The notes below the pieces were generated by a model, which was given only the letters and a program-made list of their open reading frames with translations, did not search any database and was not told where the DNA came from. From the NCBI GenBank assembly GCA_043803085.1, contig JAZDKM010000026.1, forward strand, positions 1 through 29,355: a DNA stretch of 29,355 bases, written 5' to 3'. This document shows, piece after piece, positions 8,747 through 16,850 of this stretch. Both the position numbers and the translations under genes were made by a program. Each line of letters begins with the position of its first letter. Position 1 is the first letter of the stretch. Source of the stretch: JAAEQG01 sp043803085 (lineage in GTDB: Bacteria > Planctomycetota > Phycisphaerae > UBA1845).

Positions 8747-9172
8747 GGGCGGAGTGGGCTCGTAAGCCGAATTCTGTTCGCTCCCGGGCGGGAACGGGCG
8801 ATCATTTCTCTAGGCCGACGGTCGCCCGCCGGCTCGTGCACCCTACCCGCAGCTTCCGATCCGCCGGCGGCGGATTCACGAGACGGGCCGCCTCTCGCTG
8901 CCTATTTGGGCTTGCTGGCGGTGGGGTTTACCCGGCCGCCGCCGTCACCGGCGGCGCGGTGCGCTCTTACCGCACCAATTAACCCTTACCGGTCGTGACC
9001 TGGGTCACGACTTAGGCGGTGTCGTTTCTGTGGCACTTTCCCTCGGCTCGCGCCGGGTTGGCGTTACCAACCACCGTGCCCTGGCCAGTTCGGACTTTCC
9101 TCATCCTGAACGCCCGGGGCGTCAGAACGCCTGCGGGTATCCAGGACGCGATCGCCGCAGCCCACTCCACCC
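8747..9172 (-). ncRNA. rnpB: RNase P RNA, class A
   Basis: The minus strand carries the universal RNase P RNA blocks in order: GAGGAAAGTCCGAACT, GGTAACGCC, GGTAAGGGT, GGTGCGGTAAGAGCGCACC, AAACCCCACC, CAAATAGGC, GGCCTAGA-AATGATC, then ACAGAATTCGGCTTAC at the 3' end. The termini are set by P1: a 14-bp helix pairs 9172-9159 with 8760-8747, with one G-U pair. The length of about 426 nt is a little more than E. coli's 377. This is the catalytic subunit that matures tRNA 5' ends. The common GAACCCGGCTTA block reads GAATTCGGCTTA here, a two-base change. The gene stands alone between repeat clusters. Confidence 0.96.
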
Positions 9173-9259
9173 GCGCGGATTCTACCGCCGGGGCGATGCG
9201 GTTCAAGCCGGGCCCCATCGGCGGGACCAGGGGCGTCTGGCAAGTAATGTTGGCAACAA

Positions 9260-9318
9260 GGGAGGGCGAGCCTCCCGGCGAGCCGAGGAGCATGGCTCGG
9301 CAGGAGCCTCGCCCTCCC
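9260..9318. repeat. 59-bp imperfect palindrome (GGGAGGGCGAG family)
   Basis: It starts GGGAGGGCGAGCCTCC and ends with the near-complement GAGCCTCGCCCTCCC, so single strands can fold into a long hairpin. It lies immediately upstream of the rnpB 5' end and has no coding capacity. Confidence 0.8.
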
Positions 9319-9435
9319 CATCGGCCAAAACCTCTTGCCACACCCGACCATGGCACGGAGTATCGGATGGCCGCGAGGTCCCTCATCCCATGTTTCTCAC
9401 CACCACTGGGGATTGGCTGCCGGCCTGCTCATTCC

Positions 9436-9516
9436 GCCCTTTCAGGGCTCTTTTATCAGGGACGCCTTCAGACCCAGGGCGTTGCCCTGGGCTTTCACAG
9501 CGTGCCCTTTCAGGGC
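9436..9516. repeat. Cluster of short GC palindromes
   Basis: Three perfect hairpins in 81 bp: GCCCTTTCAGGGC (9436-9448), CCCAGGGC-GTT-GCCCTGGG (9473-9491) and GCCCTTTCAGGGC again (9504-9516). A relative, GCCCTTTTCAGGGC, occurs near 22376. This resembles REP-type intergenic repeats. Confidence 0.75.
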
Positions 9517-9554
9517 ACAGGACTGCCGCGGCGCGCCGTGGTGAGAAATGCGGG

Positions 9555-9680
9555 CTAGCAGCCCGTGGTGAAAGTCTGTGGGACCGGCTTTCCAGCCGGT
9601 CGATGTCGCTTCTTGCCCCGAAGAAGACCGGCTGGAAAGCCGGTCCCACAGACCAAGGCCGTTTCACCACAGGCTGCTAG
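9555..9680. repeat. 126-bp palindromic dispersed element, copy 1
   Basis: Bounded by CTAGCAG and CTGCTAG, with inner arms GTGGGACCGGCTTTCCAGCC and its complement around a short centre. The copy at 28203-28328 in opposite orientation has the same length and differs at about four positions. No ORF is encoded, and it ends 43 bp before the stop codon of the minus-strand ABC ATPase gene. It could act as a bidirectional transcription stop or be a MITE-like mobile element; neither is shown. Confidence 0.92.
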
Positions 9681-9723
9681 GTTCCCAGAGGGGGTTTGCC
9701 GGCTGCGGGCCGGCAGGGGCGTT

Positions 9724-10422
9724 TCAGCGCTGCGTCCGCACCTGCCCGTTGACCAGGTATACGATGCGGCTGGCCCGGGCGGCCACGTCGGGGTCGTGCG
9801 TGACCATGGCGACGGTTTGCCCTTCTTGGTTAAGTTGCTTCAAGACGGCGAGGATGCCCGCGCCGGTGGCGGCGTCGAGGTTGCCGGTGGGCTCGTCGGC
9901 CAGCAGCAGCGTCGGGTGATTGACCAGGGCCCGGGCGATGGCGGCGCGTTGCCGCTCCCCGCCGGATAGCTCGTTGGGCCGGTGGCGGGCCCGCTCCGCC
10001 AGTCCCACCTTGTCCATGATTTCGCGTGCCGTCCGGCGGGCGGTCGATCCGTTGGACAGCCAGCGCAGCGTGGAGGTGCCCACCAGGCACGGCAGCAGGA
10101 TGTTCTCGAGAACGTTCAGCTCCGGCAGCAGGTGGTAGAACTGGAAAACAAAGCCCACCCGGCGGTTGCGGTAGGTGTGGCGCCAGCGGGCAGATTGAGC
10201 GGCGACGTCCAGTCCCTCGAAGTGCACCACCCCGCGATCGGGGGCGTCGACGGCCCCGAGGATGTGGAGTAGGGTGCTCTTGCCCGAGCCGCTGGCCCCC
10301 ATGATGGCCACGAACTCGCCCGCTTCGACGCACAGGTCGGTCCCGCGGAGCACGCGTACGGGAGCGCGGCCCATCATGTAGGATTTGTGCACCCCTTTGG
10401 CTTCGAGTAGCGCTCTACTCAT
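9724..10422 (-). CDS. lolD: LolD/MacB-family ABC transporter ATP-binding protein
   Basis: A 232-residue ATPase with every ABC motif: Walker A GASGSGKST (42-50), Q-loop Gln94, signature LSGGE (152-156), Walker B LLLADE (172-177) and H-loop His209 (VTHD). The loop region before the Q-loop and the FQFYHLLPELNVLENI segment are typical of the LolD/FtsE/MacB group, which powers type VII mechanotransmission exporters. The gene overlaps the 3' end of the upstream permease gene by 8 nt, implying translational coupling and a joint complex. The likely role is moving lipoproteins or other envelope substrates out of the inner membrane; the Lol assignment is by family, and a MacB-like role is equally possible. 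Confidence 0.9.
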   Translation of the reverse strand: MSRALLEAKGVHKSYMMGRAPVRVLRGTDLCVEAGEFVAIMGASGSGKSTLLHILGAVDAPDRGVVHFEGLDVAAQSARWRHTYRNRRVGFVFQFYHLLPELNVLENILLPCLVGTSTLRWLSNGSTARRTAREIMDKVGLAERARHRPNELSGGERQRAAIARALVNHPTLLLADEPTGNLDAATGAGILAVLKQLNQEGQTVAMVTHDPDVAARASRIVYLVNGQVRTQR

Positions 10423-11977
10423 AGCGTAATGCTTCCACCGGCCAGACCCGCCCGGCCAGAATCGCGGGGATCAACGCCCCTAGCATCGAACAGAGCAAGG
10501 CCACCGCAACGATGATGATCACTTCGACCGGGTTCACGGTATTGGGAATGCGGTCGAAGACGTAGACCGTGCGGCTCCACACCTGCAAACTCGGGCTGAG
10601 CCGGGCCAGAAAGTCCTGTAACTCATTAATGTAATGTACGAAGACCACCGCGCAGACCGTCCCCAGGAATGAGCCCACCACCCCCACTGCCGCGCCGAAC
10701 CCGATGAAGATGCCCGCCACCCCGGCGGACGAGGCCCCCAGGCTTTTGAGGATGCCGATGTCGCGGGTCTTGTGCGAAACGATCATGTAGAAGATGCAGC
10801 CGATCAACACCACTGCCACCAGGCAGATGACGCCGAACAGGATGGTGACCAGGATCTTCTCTTTCTCGACCGCCTGGATGTAGTCCTTCTGCCGCTCCTC
10901 CCAGGTCTCGACGCCGACGAAGGACAGCAGCCGGGCCTCGCTGCTGCCGGGCGGCACGTTCAACGACGCGGCGAACTCGCCCCACAGGGTCTCGACGGCC
11001 GCCTTGGCCCGCCGGAGGTCCTGCCCGGCCTTGAGCTTGACCAACACCTGCGACGCCCGCGGCGGGACGGCCGCGCCCGGTTCGGGTTCCATCCGCTCCA
11101 TGCCCAAGGCCATCTGCAACAAGGTGAAGTCGACGTACACGCACATCTTGTCGATGTCGTAGACCTTGGTCCGCGAGCGGTCGGCGTAGCGCATGGCGAT
11201 GGGAATGGGGCCCTCCCCGCTGATGGTGCCCTTGCGGGTCAGGGGCAGCACCGTGATCACCAACTCGCTGCCCAGCGCCGTCCCCTCCTGGTATTCGCCG
11301 TCGGGCTTCCGATCGCAGATCAAGTCCACGCCGATGATCGCGCCGGGCATCTCGTCCCCGGCGTAGCCCGGTTGGTCCAGGACGACCTCAAACAGTCCCG
11401 GCCCGGAGAACGGCGCGAGCGGAGTGCGCTCGAAGCGCTTGAGATCGGGGTCATCGGGATGGGCGGAGCGGTAGCGGGCCCAGGCCTGCTCGAAGTCCGG
11501 GGGCAGGACGGGCACGCCGTCCTCGGTGTAGCCCACGAACGGCTGCGGTTGAGGCCCCAGGGTGGTGGTGCCCGGATAATACGCCTCGTAGTACAGGCTG
11601 CCCTGGAAAGCGTTGATAGTGCGGTACTCGTCGAGCCGGATGCCTATCACCTGGATGGGCTTGGTGTAGTCGATGCGTTTGATGCGCAGGATGCCGTAGT
11701 TGTAGATGACCGGGGTGGCGGCCGCCACGGTGTCCGGCAGCCGCGTCAGCAGGGTGTCGATGAATTCCTGGTAATAGGGGAAGCCCTGGAGGGTGGCGTT
11801 GTCCACGATGAGGTCACTGAGTAGCCCGCGGGAATGCTCCTTGACCATATTCACGAAGCCGCCCATGACGCTGATCACCACGATCACCATGAACACGCAG
11901 AGCCACACGCTCACGATGGCGAACAAGGCGATCAGGCGTTTGCGGAGATAGCGAGCGATGAGAAAAAGCTTATACAT
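10415..11977 (-). CDS. FtsX-like (LolC/LolE-type) ABC transporter permease
   Basis: About 520 residues from the ATG at 11977; an in-frame GTG at 12007 would add ten residues but lacks support. Topology is that of the MacB/LolCE class: one N-terminal helix (about LIALFAIVSVWLCVFMVIVV), a large periplasmic domain of some 300 residues, then three C-terminal helices in an FtsX domain (ILVTILFGVICLVAVVLIGC, GVAGIFIGFGAAVGVVG, VEVIIIVAVALLCSMLGALI) with a conserved GILKSLGAS coupling segment. It overlaps and precedes the ATPase gene, and the pair should form a homodimeric permease with two ATPases. The periplasmic domain is unusually rich in proline and aspartate. There is no good Shine-Dalgarno before the start. 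Confidence 0.88.
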   Translation of the reverse strand: MYKLFLIARYLRKRLIALFAIVSVWLCVFMVIVVISVMGGFVNMVKEHSRGLLSDLIVDNATLQGFPYYQEFIDTLLTRLPDTVAAATPVIYNYGILRIKRIDYTKPIQVIGIRLDEYRTINAFQGSLYYEAYYPGTTTLGPQPQPFVGYTEDGVPVLPPDFEQAWARYRSAHPDDPDLKRFERTPLAPFSGPGLFEVVLDQPGYAGDEMPGAIIGVDLICDRKPDGEYQEGTALGSELVITVLPLTRKGTISGEGPIPIAMRYADRSRTKVYDIDKMCVYVDFTLLQMALGMERMEPEPGAAVPPRASQVLVKLKAGQDLRRAKAAVETLWGEFAASLNVPPGSSEARLLSFVGVETWEERQKDYIQAVEKEKILVTILFGVICLVAVVLIGCIFYMIVSHKTRDIGILKSLGASSAGVAGIFIGFGAAVGVVGSFLGTVCAVVFVHYINELQDFLARLSPSLQVWSRTVYVFDRIPNTVNPVEVIIIVAVALLCSMLGALIPAILAGRVWPVEALRYE

Positions 11978-12128
11978 TGCAGAAACGCAGGGCGGATGCC
12001 CAATCACCCGTGGTTGCGAAGGTCACGCTCAATGGCACGCAGGACGCCGGCGAGGTGTTCTAGGAATGTGACTTTGCCTGGTTTCCCACTGCCGACCCAG
12101 CGTATTACCCAGATGCTACGGACCTGAA

Positions 12129-12431
12129 TCAGAAACCCTCCTTGGAGGCCACGGATTCTCGCCGCGCTGAAGGGCTCGCGGCTCGACGTACACGTTGGAG
12201 GAAGGGACCCAGGACAGGGTCTGCCTGGATCCGTTCCGCCAACGTGCGACGCTTTTCGGCCTCCGACATCCCGATCAGTTCTTCCCGTTGTTTTCGCTGG
12301 ATGTCCCATTTCATCTGAACACAATCAAACATTTTGCGGTTCATGGCTCGGTCACTTCCCGGGGCGAGTAGATGTTGAGTGGTTTCCCCCGATGGGGGGT
12401 GAACTGCGTCCTCCATACTCACTTCTTTCAC
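12129..12431 (-). CDS. Small helical protein of unknown function
   Basis: 100 residues from a GTG at 12431; alternative starts are ATG at 12416 or ATG at 12344 (MNRKMFDCVQMKW). The core KMFDCVQMKWDIQRKQREELIGMSEAEK reads as charged helices and resembles small conserved proteins that I recall being annotated as possible antitoxin components; that link is weak. The C-terminus degrades into an Arg/Ser-rich tail, and just downstream, in another frame, the DNA encodes GGFLIQVRSIWVIRWVGSG and about 30 more residues to 12004, which could be the frameshifted end of this gene or a small following gene. A promoter lies just upstream (12449-12477). Confidence 0.55.
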   Translation of the reverse strand: MKEVSMEDAVHPPSGETTQHLLAPGSDRAMNRKMFDCVQMKWDIQRKQREELIGMSEAEKRRTLAERIQADPVLGPFLQRVRRAASPSARRESVASKEGF

Positions 12432-12448
12432 CAGATCCCGTAGGAGTC

Positions 12449-12477
12449 ATTCTACCTTGGCATGTCTCCCGGGCCAA
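12449..12477 (-). promoter_or_regulatory. Predicted promoter of the small 12129-12431 gene
   Basis: On the minus strand, TTGGCC (12477-12472), a 17-nt spacer and TAGAAT (12454-12449). Transcription would begin near 12442, about 11 nt before the GTG start. Confidence 0.45.
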
Positions 12478-12571
12478 GGCGCTCGGAACGCGCGGGCGAG
12501 TCTCGTAATCCCGCATGCCTTCGTCAGGTTCCTCCCGCGGACCGATTCCGTGGCGGTCCACACGGCGGACC

Positions 12572-14053
12572 CTAGTCAGCGCTGTCCTCTACCCGCGCCA
12601 ATGGGCGCTGGAGGGGGAACAGGATCACGTCCCGAATGCTGGGACTACCGGTCAACACCATGACCAGCCGGTCGATGCCCACACCCAGTCCGCCGGCCGG
12701 CGGCATGCCGTGTTCCAACGCCAGAATGAAGTCCTCGTCCATCACGGCCATCGTTTCTTCGCCTTCGCCCGCCAGCCGGCGCGAGAGGTTTTCGTATTGC
12801 CGCGTCGGATCGTTCAGCTCGGTGTAGGCGTTGCCGATTTCCATCCCGGCGACGAAAGCCTCAAAGCGCAGCGCGATCGTCGGGTCGGCCGGATGGCGGC
12901 GGGTCAGCGGACACAACTCCGCCGGATAGTCGTAGACCAAGGTCGGTTGGATCAACTGGGGCTCCACGGCCGCCTCGAACACCTTGTTGACCACGACGGC
13001 GTCAGCCATGTTCTGGTGGGGGATGTCCAACGCTTGCGCCTTGGCGCGGACCGCTGCCGTATCTCTCATCTCGCCCCCGGCGTATTCGCGGAACAGGTCG
13101 GCGTATTTTCGCCGGGGCCAGGGGACGGTGAAGTCCAACTCATGGCCGCGGAAGGGACGCACCGCGCCCCCGCCCACGCGCGCGATCGCCGCCGCGACCA
13201 TCTGCTCCGTCCGCTCCATCATCACCTGGTAATCCGCGTAGGCCTCGTAGAGCTCCAGCAAGGTGAACTCGGGGTTGTGCTGGGTACTGATGCCCTCGTT
13301 ACGGAAGTTGCGCGAGAACTCGAACACGCGCTCGATCCCGCCGACGAGCAAGCGCTTGAGGTACAACTCCGGGCTGATCCGCAGGAACAGGTCCAGGTCC
13401 AGCGCGTTGTGGTGGGTGGTGAACGGGCGGGCCGCCGCCCCGCCGTAGATCGGCTGGAGCACCGGCGTGTCCACCTCGACGTAATTCAGCCCCAGGAGGT
13501 ACTCGCGGATGGCTTGGATGATCAGGCTGCGTTGCTTGAAGACCGTGCGCACCTCAGGGTTGGTGAACAGGTCCACGTAGCGCTGCCGATACCGCAACTC
13601 CACGTCGGCCAGCCCGTGCCATTTCTCCGGCGGCTGCTTGAGGCACTTGCAGAGGAAGGTCACCCGGTCGGCCCAGATGGTCAGTTCGCCGGTCTTGGTG
13701 CGGCCGAGCAGGCCGTCGGCCCCGATTAGGTCGCCGAGATCAAACTGCTGGATGACCGGCCACTGGTCCTTCAGCGTTCGCTTGGAGAGGCCGAACTGAA
13801 TGTCCCCGCTCCCATCCCGGACGGTGAGAAAGATCAGGTTGCCCATCACGCGCTGGAGGACGATGCGGCCGGCGACGCGGGCGCGCTGGTGGTCGAGGAT
13901 TGCCCCCGCGGCGATGTCGAGGCTTTCGCCCCGGTTTCGCACGGCCGCGATAGGCTCCACGCCGTCAAAGCGGCCGCCGTAGGGGTCGACTCCGAGCGCA
14001 CGGAGTTGCTCGAGCTTCTTGAGTCGTTCGACTTTGAATTTGTCTTCGGTCAT
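12572..14053 (-). CDS. lysS: Lysyl-tRNA synthetase, class II
   Basis: A 493-residue enzyme charging tRNA-Lys with lysine at the cost of ATP. The N-terminal OB-fold anticodon-binding domain occupies about 50-150 (VAGRIVLQRVMGNLIFLTVRDGSG). The class II catalytic core follows: motif 1 around EYLLGLNYVEVDTPVLQP, motif 2 FRNEGISTQHNPEFT with the Arg that contacts ATP (near 247-262), and motif 3 GLGVGIDRLVMVL (from about 454). LysS-typical blocks such as SPELYLKRLLVGG and EIGNAYTELNDP are present. Length matches bacterial LysS (about 490-510). The ATG start is 42 nt after a predicted -10 box. It is monocistronic or first in a unit; the next gene downstream is separated by 140 nt. Confidence 0.97.
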   Translation of the reverse strand: MTEDKFKVERLKKLEQLRALGVDPYGGRFDGVEPIAAVRNRGESLDIAAGAILDHQRARVAGRIVLQRVMGNLIFLTVRDGSGDIQFGLSKRTLKDQWPVIQQFDLGDLIGADGLLGRTKTGELTIWADRVTFLCKCLKQPPEKWHGLADVELRYRQRYVDLFTNPEVRTVFKQRSLIIQAIREYLLGLNYVEVDTPVLQPIYGGAAARPFTTHHNALDLDLFLRISPELYLKRLLVGGIERVFEFSRNFRNEGISTQHNPEFTLLELYEAYADYQVMMERTEQMVAAAIARVGGGAVRPFRGHELDFTVPWPRRKYADLFREYAGGEMRDTAAVRAKAQALDIPHQNMADAVVVNKVFEAAVEPQLIQPTLVYDYPAELCPLTRRHPADPTIALRFEAFVAGMEIGNAYTELNDPTRQYENLSRRLAGEGEETMAVMDEDFILALEHGMPPAGGLGVGIDRLVMVLTGSPSIRDVILFPLQRPLARVEDSAD

Positions 14054-14095
14054 CGTGTCCGATCCGGGTTCGCCGCCGGCTTGGCGTGGGGGCGG

Positions 14096-14124
14096 ATACT
14101 AACACGTCCCCCGGACAGCGACAA
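14096..14124 (-). promoter_or_regulatory. Predicted lysS promoter
   Basis: Minus strand TTGTCG (14124-14119), a 17-nt spacer and TAGTAT (14101-14096), leaving a leader of about 35 nt before the lysS ATG. It is called from hexamers alone. Confidence 0.5.
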
Positions 14125-14169
14125 CCAACGTGCCGGCGTCGCTGATGGCGGCTGTGCTGAGAATGAGCT

Positions 14170-14221
14170 GTAGGTCGGGCTTGGCCCGACATTCTGTTTC
14201 GGCGGGCGGAGCCCGCCCTAC
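14170..14221. repeat. Double palindrome between glycosyltransferase and lysS genes
   Basis: Two adjacent hairpins in opposite order: GTCGGGC-TTG-GCCCGAC (14174-14190) and GGCGGGC-GGA-GCCCGCC (14201-14217), ending GTAGG outward on both sides. It abuts the stop codon of the minus-strand glycosyltransferase gene and may serve as its transcription terminator, although there is no T-run. The first hairpin shares its GGGCTTGGCCC core with the insert in the 23S gene at 1270-1284. Confidence 0.8.
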
Positions 14222-16051
14222 TCAACGCGGGAGGACTTCAATCAGTTCGAAGCGCACCTCTCCGCAGGCGTCGCGGATCGTGTGCAAGAGCTGCCCGCCG
14301 GTCACGTCGCCTGGGCGGCCGACAATCAAGACGCGTTGCTCGGGATGCGCACGAAACTGTTCCTTCAAAACCTCCGGCTGAGTACCGAACGTGAACGGCC
14401 CGGCGGATTCCACATAGTGAAATCCGTATGGCCGGCGATAACCCACCGCCTTCTCCCAAGCCTGAAAGCGGGCCGGCTCGACCGGCAAGTAGGTCAGCAC
14501 GTAGATGTAGGGATGCTCGTTGCCCCAGGCGTGCTTCCTGGAGACGTGGTCCGAGATGAACATGCGGTCGTACGCGGTCCAGTGGTCGCGGAGATAGACC
14601 ACGGCTTCACGCAGATCGGTCTGAAACAGGGGCGTCATGGAAGGCTGCTGAACGAACGCCGCATACCGCCAGAACGACCAAACCCCATTGGCCAGGACCG
14701 CGGCAAGCAGCATGGCGCTAAGGAGCGTGCCGCGCCCGCGTCGCGCCGACCACCACCCGATGAGGGGGCTCGTCCCGATGGCGGCAATCCACTCAAACAC
14801 GCCAATGCCGCAGGCCGCTCGGTTCGTATGCGGTCCATCGGTACAGAGTGCGGAAGCCGCCGGGTACAACAGCAACCAGGCCAGGAGCAGGAGGTAGGCG
14901 CGATTCTCCCTCCTCCGCCGCCAGGTCACGACCAACCCGACGGCCAGGAGCGGAGCCATGATCCAGTTGAGCTGTCCGACGCCGGGCGTGGAAGACTGGA
15001 GTGACTGATCGCCCTTGGTGAACAACCAGGTCGGGCCGTAGTGGGCCAGGTATTGAGTGCCGGCTTGCTTCAGGGCTTGGGTCCACGGCCACCCTTGGTG
15101 GAACAGCGATGCGTAGCGCGCCCGACCGCTGACTTGGTCCCAATGGGTGCTCATCGCCCAAACCAACGGTGCGATCACGACGGCGAAGGCTATCAGCCCG
15201 TGGCAGAAGTTGTGGCACAGGCTTCCAGCCTGTGTTTCCACGGGCAAGATGCCCGTGCCACACCGCTCTTGGCCACTTTCACCACAGCCTGCTATGCTGC
15301 CCGTCAGGAGCGAGCCGCGGGCTTCAGCCCGCGCTGACCTGCTGTCGAGGTGAGCACAACCCCAACCAGAAGCGTTCCAACAGAAACCGCGATAGACGTA
15401 CATTCCCGTCAGTAACATTGCGGGTACGAAGAGCCACATCGACGCGTATGAATACAGCGCCAATGCGACGACGGCGCCGAAGGCCGCCATCCACCCCCGG
15501 CGCAAGCGTGGGCGCGATGTCGCGGGGTCGGTCGGGTCGCGTAGCGGCCAACCGGCTTTGGACAACAGCAGCAACGCGAAGACGAGGAACCCAGGCGTCA
15601 AGGCGCTCTCGTGGCCGAAACGGCTGAGGCGCAGGTGCCAGGGCGAGAGCGTCAGGAACAGCGCCGCCCACAGGGCCGTCCGCCGGTCGCAATGGCGGCG
15701 GACCAGAGCGTAGAGGCCGGCGATGGTGGCGACACCCCAAATGGCCGCCGGCAGGCGGACGGCCACGTCAAGATGCTCGGGTCCGAGGAACCCTACGAAC
15801 GGGACCGTCAGGTAAGCGTACAGGGCCGGTCGGAAATCGCCCTTGCCGAAAGCTTCGAGATGCAAAGGGAGAAACGCGCCCCAACGATCCTTCCCCGTTT
15901 CGAGCAGGCAGTAGGCGTCGTAGCTGTTGCCGGCTTCGTCAGGGAGGAGAGCCGGAGGGAGCGCCGACAATCCGACCAGCCGTGTGGCCGCGGCCACCAT
16001 CAAGACCAGCGCCAGCCACACGCGAGCGGGTTTCTGCGCGGTGTCGGGCAT
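14222..16051 (-). CDS. GT39/ArnT-like polytopic membrane glycosyltransferase
   Basis: About 609 residues from the ATG at 16051, chosen because a -10 box (TAGAAT) sits 7 nt before it; the frame stays open further upstream. Near the N-terminus LPPALLPDEAGNSYDAY carries the acidic 'DE' of the first periplasmic loop that characterises dolichyl/undecaprenyl-phosphate-sugar-dependent PMT/ArnT/GT-C enzymes. At least nine hydrophobic helices follow (WALVRR region, LWAALFLTLSPWHLRLSRFGHES, YLLLLAWLLLYPAASAL). It would transfer a sugar from a lipid-linked donor on the outer face of the inner membrane; the acceptor is unknown. A stretch of about 50 residues (near 236-287) is translated repeat DNA (GTGILPVETQAGSL), so the protein carries a foreign loop between two membrane helices. 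The soluble C-terminal domain runs from about 480. Confidence 0.85.
   Translation of the reverse strand: MPDTAQKPARVWLALVLMVAAATRLVGLSALPPALLPDEAGNSYDAYCLLETGKDRWGAFLPLHLEAFGKGDFRPALYAYLTVPFVGFLGPEHLDVAVRLPAAIWGVATIAGLYALVRRHCDRRTALWAALFLTLSPWHLRLSRFGHESALTPGFLVFALLLLSKAGWPLRDPTDPATSRPRLRRGWMAAFGAVVALALYSYASMWLFVPAMLLTGMYVYRGFCWNASGWGCAHLDSRSARAEARGSLLTGSIAGCGESGQERCGTGILPVETQAGSLCHNFCHGLIAFAVVIAPLVWAMSTHWDQVSGRARYASLFHQGWPWTQALKQAGTQYLAHYGPTWLFTKGDQSLQSSTPGVGQLNWIMAPLLAVGLVVTWRRRRENRAYLLLLAWLLLYPAASALCTDGPHTNRAACGIGVFEWIAAIGTSPLIGWWSARRGRGTLLSAMLLAAVLANGVWSFWRYAAFVQQPSMTPLFQTDLREAVVYLRDHWTAYDRMFISDHVSRKHAWGNEHPYIYVLTYLPVEPARFQAWEKAVGYRRPYGFHYVESAGPFTFGTQPEVLKEQFRAHPEQRVLIVGRPGDVTGGQLLHTIRDACGEVRFELIEVLPR
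15190..15335. repeat. Dispersed repeats inserted in frame within the glycosyltransferase gene
   Basis: 15190-15295 starts CTATCAGCCCGTGG and ends TTTCACCACAGCCTGCTAT, matching in diverged form the ends of the 126-bp element at 9555 and 28203, but with different inner hairpins (CACAGGCTTCCAGCCTGTG and CACGGGCAAGATGCCCGTG). 15313-15335 adds a GCGGGC-TTCA-GCCCGC hairpin. The host reading frame stays open through both. Confidence 0.8.
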
Positions 16052-16112
16052 GGAGATGATTCTACTCCGGAGGGTGGATCGTGCGGAGAGCAGGGTGGCG
16101 CCGGATCCGGCA

Positions 16113-16850
16113 TCACCATCTGACACTCCGCCCGCCGTCCACGCGGAGGATTTGACCCGTGACGTAGGGTGCGTCGTTCACCAGATACCGCACCGCCTTG
16201 GCGATGTCTTCCGGCGTTCCCGCGCGCTGCAAGGGGACCTCCGCGGTCAGCCGGTCGCGCGTGGCCTGGTCGTAGGCGCGGGGAAAACCGGCGATTCCGG
16301 GTGACACACCGTTGACGCGGACCCCGGGGGCCAGCTCGACGGCCAGCGCCTGCGTCAGGGCGACCACGCCGGCCTTGGAGCACGAGTAGGCCAGATGTTC
16401 GCGGAGCGGCCGATCGGCGGCGATGTCGCAGAGATTCACGATGCACCCCCGGCCGCCGGCCCGCAGGGGTTCCGCCGCGTGGTGACACAATCCTGCCACC
16501 GCGATCAGGTTGATCCGCAGCGTCCGCTCCCAGGCCGACGCGTCGAAGTCGGCCGGACGCATGGGGTCGAAGACCGCCGCGTTGTTGATCAGCACGTCAA
16601 GCCGGCCGAAAGCCTCAAGACATGCGCTGACGATGTGCGTCCAGGACGGCTCATGGGAGAGGTCGCCGTGGACCCGGCACGCCCGCCGACCGAGCGCCTC
16701 GATCTGGCGGACCACCTCGGCGGCTTCGTCCCGAGAGCGGTTATGGTGGACGGCCACGTCGCACCCCGCGGCCGCCAGTTCCAGCGCGATTGCCCGTCCC
16801 ACCCGCTTGGCGGCCCCGGTCACCAGGGCGACACGCCGTTCAGCGCTCAT
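16113..16850 (-). CDS. SDR-family oxidoreductase, pteridine-reductase/FolM-like
   Basis: 245-250 residues; the ATG at 16850 is preferred to that at 16865 (both are in frame and overlap the upstream gene). A classical short-chain dehydrogenase: cofactor motif TGAAKRVGRAIA near the N-terminus, NNAAVFDP (NNAG-like motif), and a catalytic Tyr/Lys pair in YSCSKAG. The TGxxxRxG form, in which Arg favours NADPH, and the C-terminal VDGGRSVRW resemble pteridine reductases and E. coli FolM (dihydromonapterin reductase), so reduction of dihydropteridines is the best guess; a generic 3-oxoacyl reductase-like role remains possible. The typical catalytic Ser region reads VNLCDIAADRPL, with Cys-Asp where Ser is usual, which is odd for the family. 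It overlaps the preceding small membrane-protein gene, so they are probably cotranscribed. Confidence 0.85.
   Translation of the reverse strand: MSAERRVALVTGAAKRVGRAIALELAAAGCDVAVHHNRSRDEAAEVVRQIEALGRRACRVHGDLSHEPSWTHIVSACLEAFGRLDVLINNAAVFDPMRPADFDASAWERTLRINLIAVAGLCHHAAEPLRAGGRGCIVNLCDIAADRPLREHLAYSCSKAGVVALTQALAVELAPGVRVNGVSPGIAGFPRAYDQATRDRLTAEVPLQRAGTPEDIAKAVRYLVNDAPYVTGQILRVDGGRSVRW

Noticed and set aside
8066..9723. tRNA or protein genes around rnpB
   Set aside because: I found no cloverleaf; the frames here are formed by repeats and RNase P RNA.
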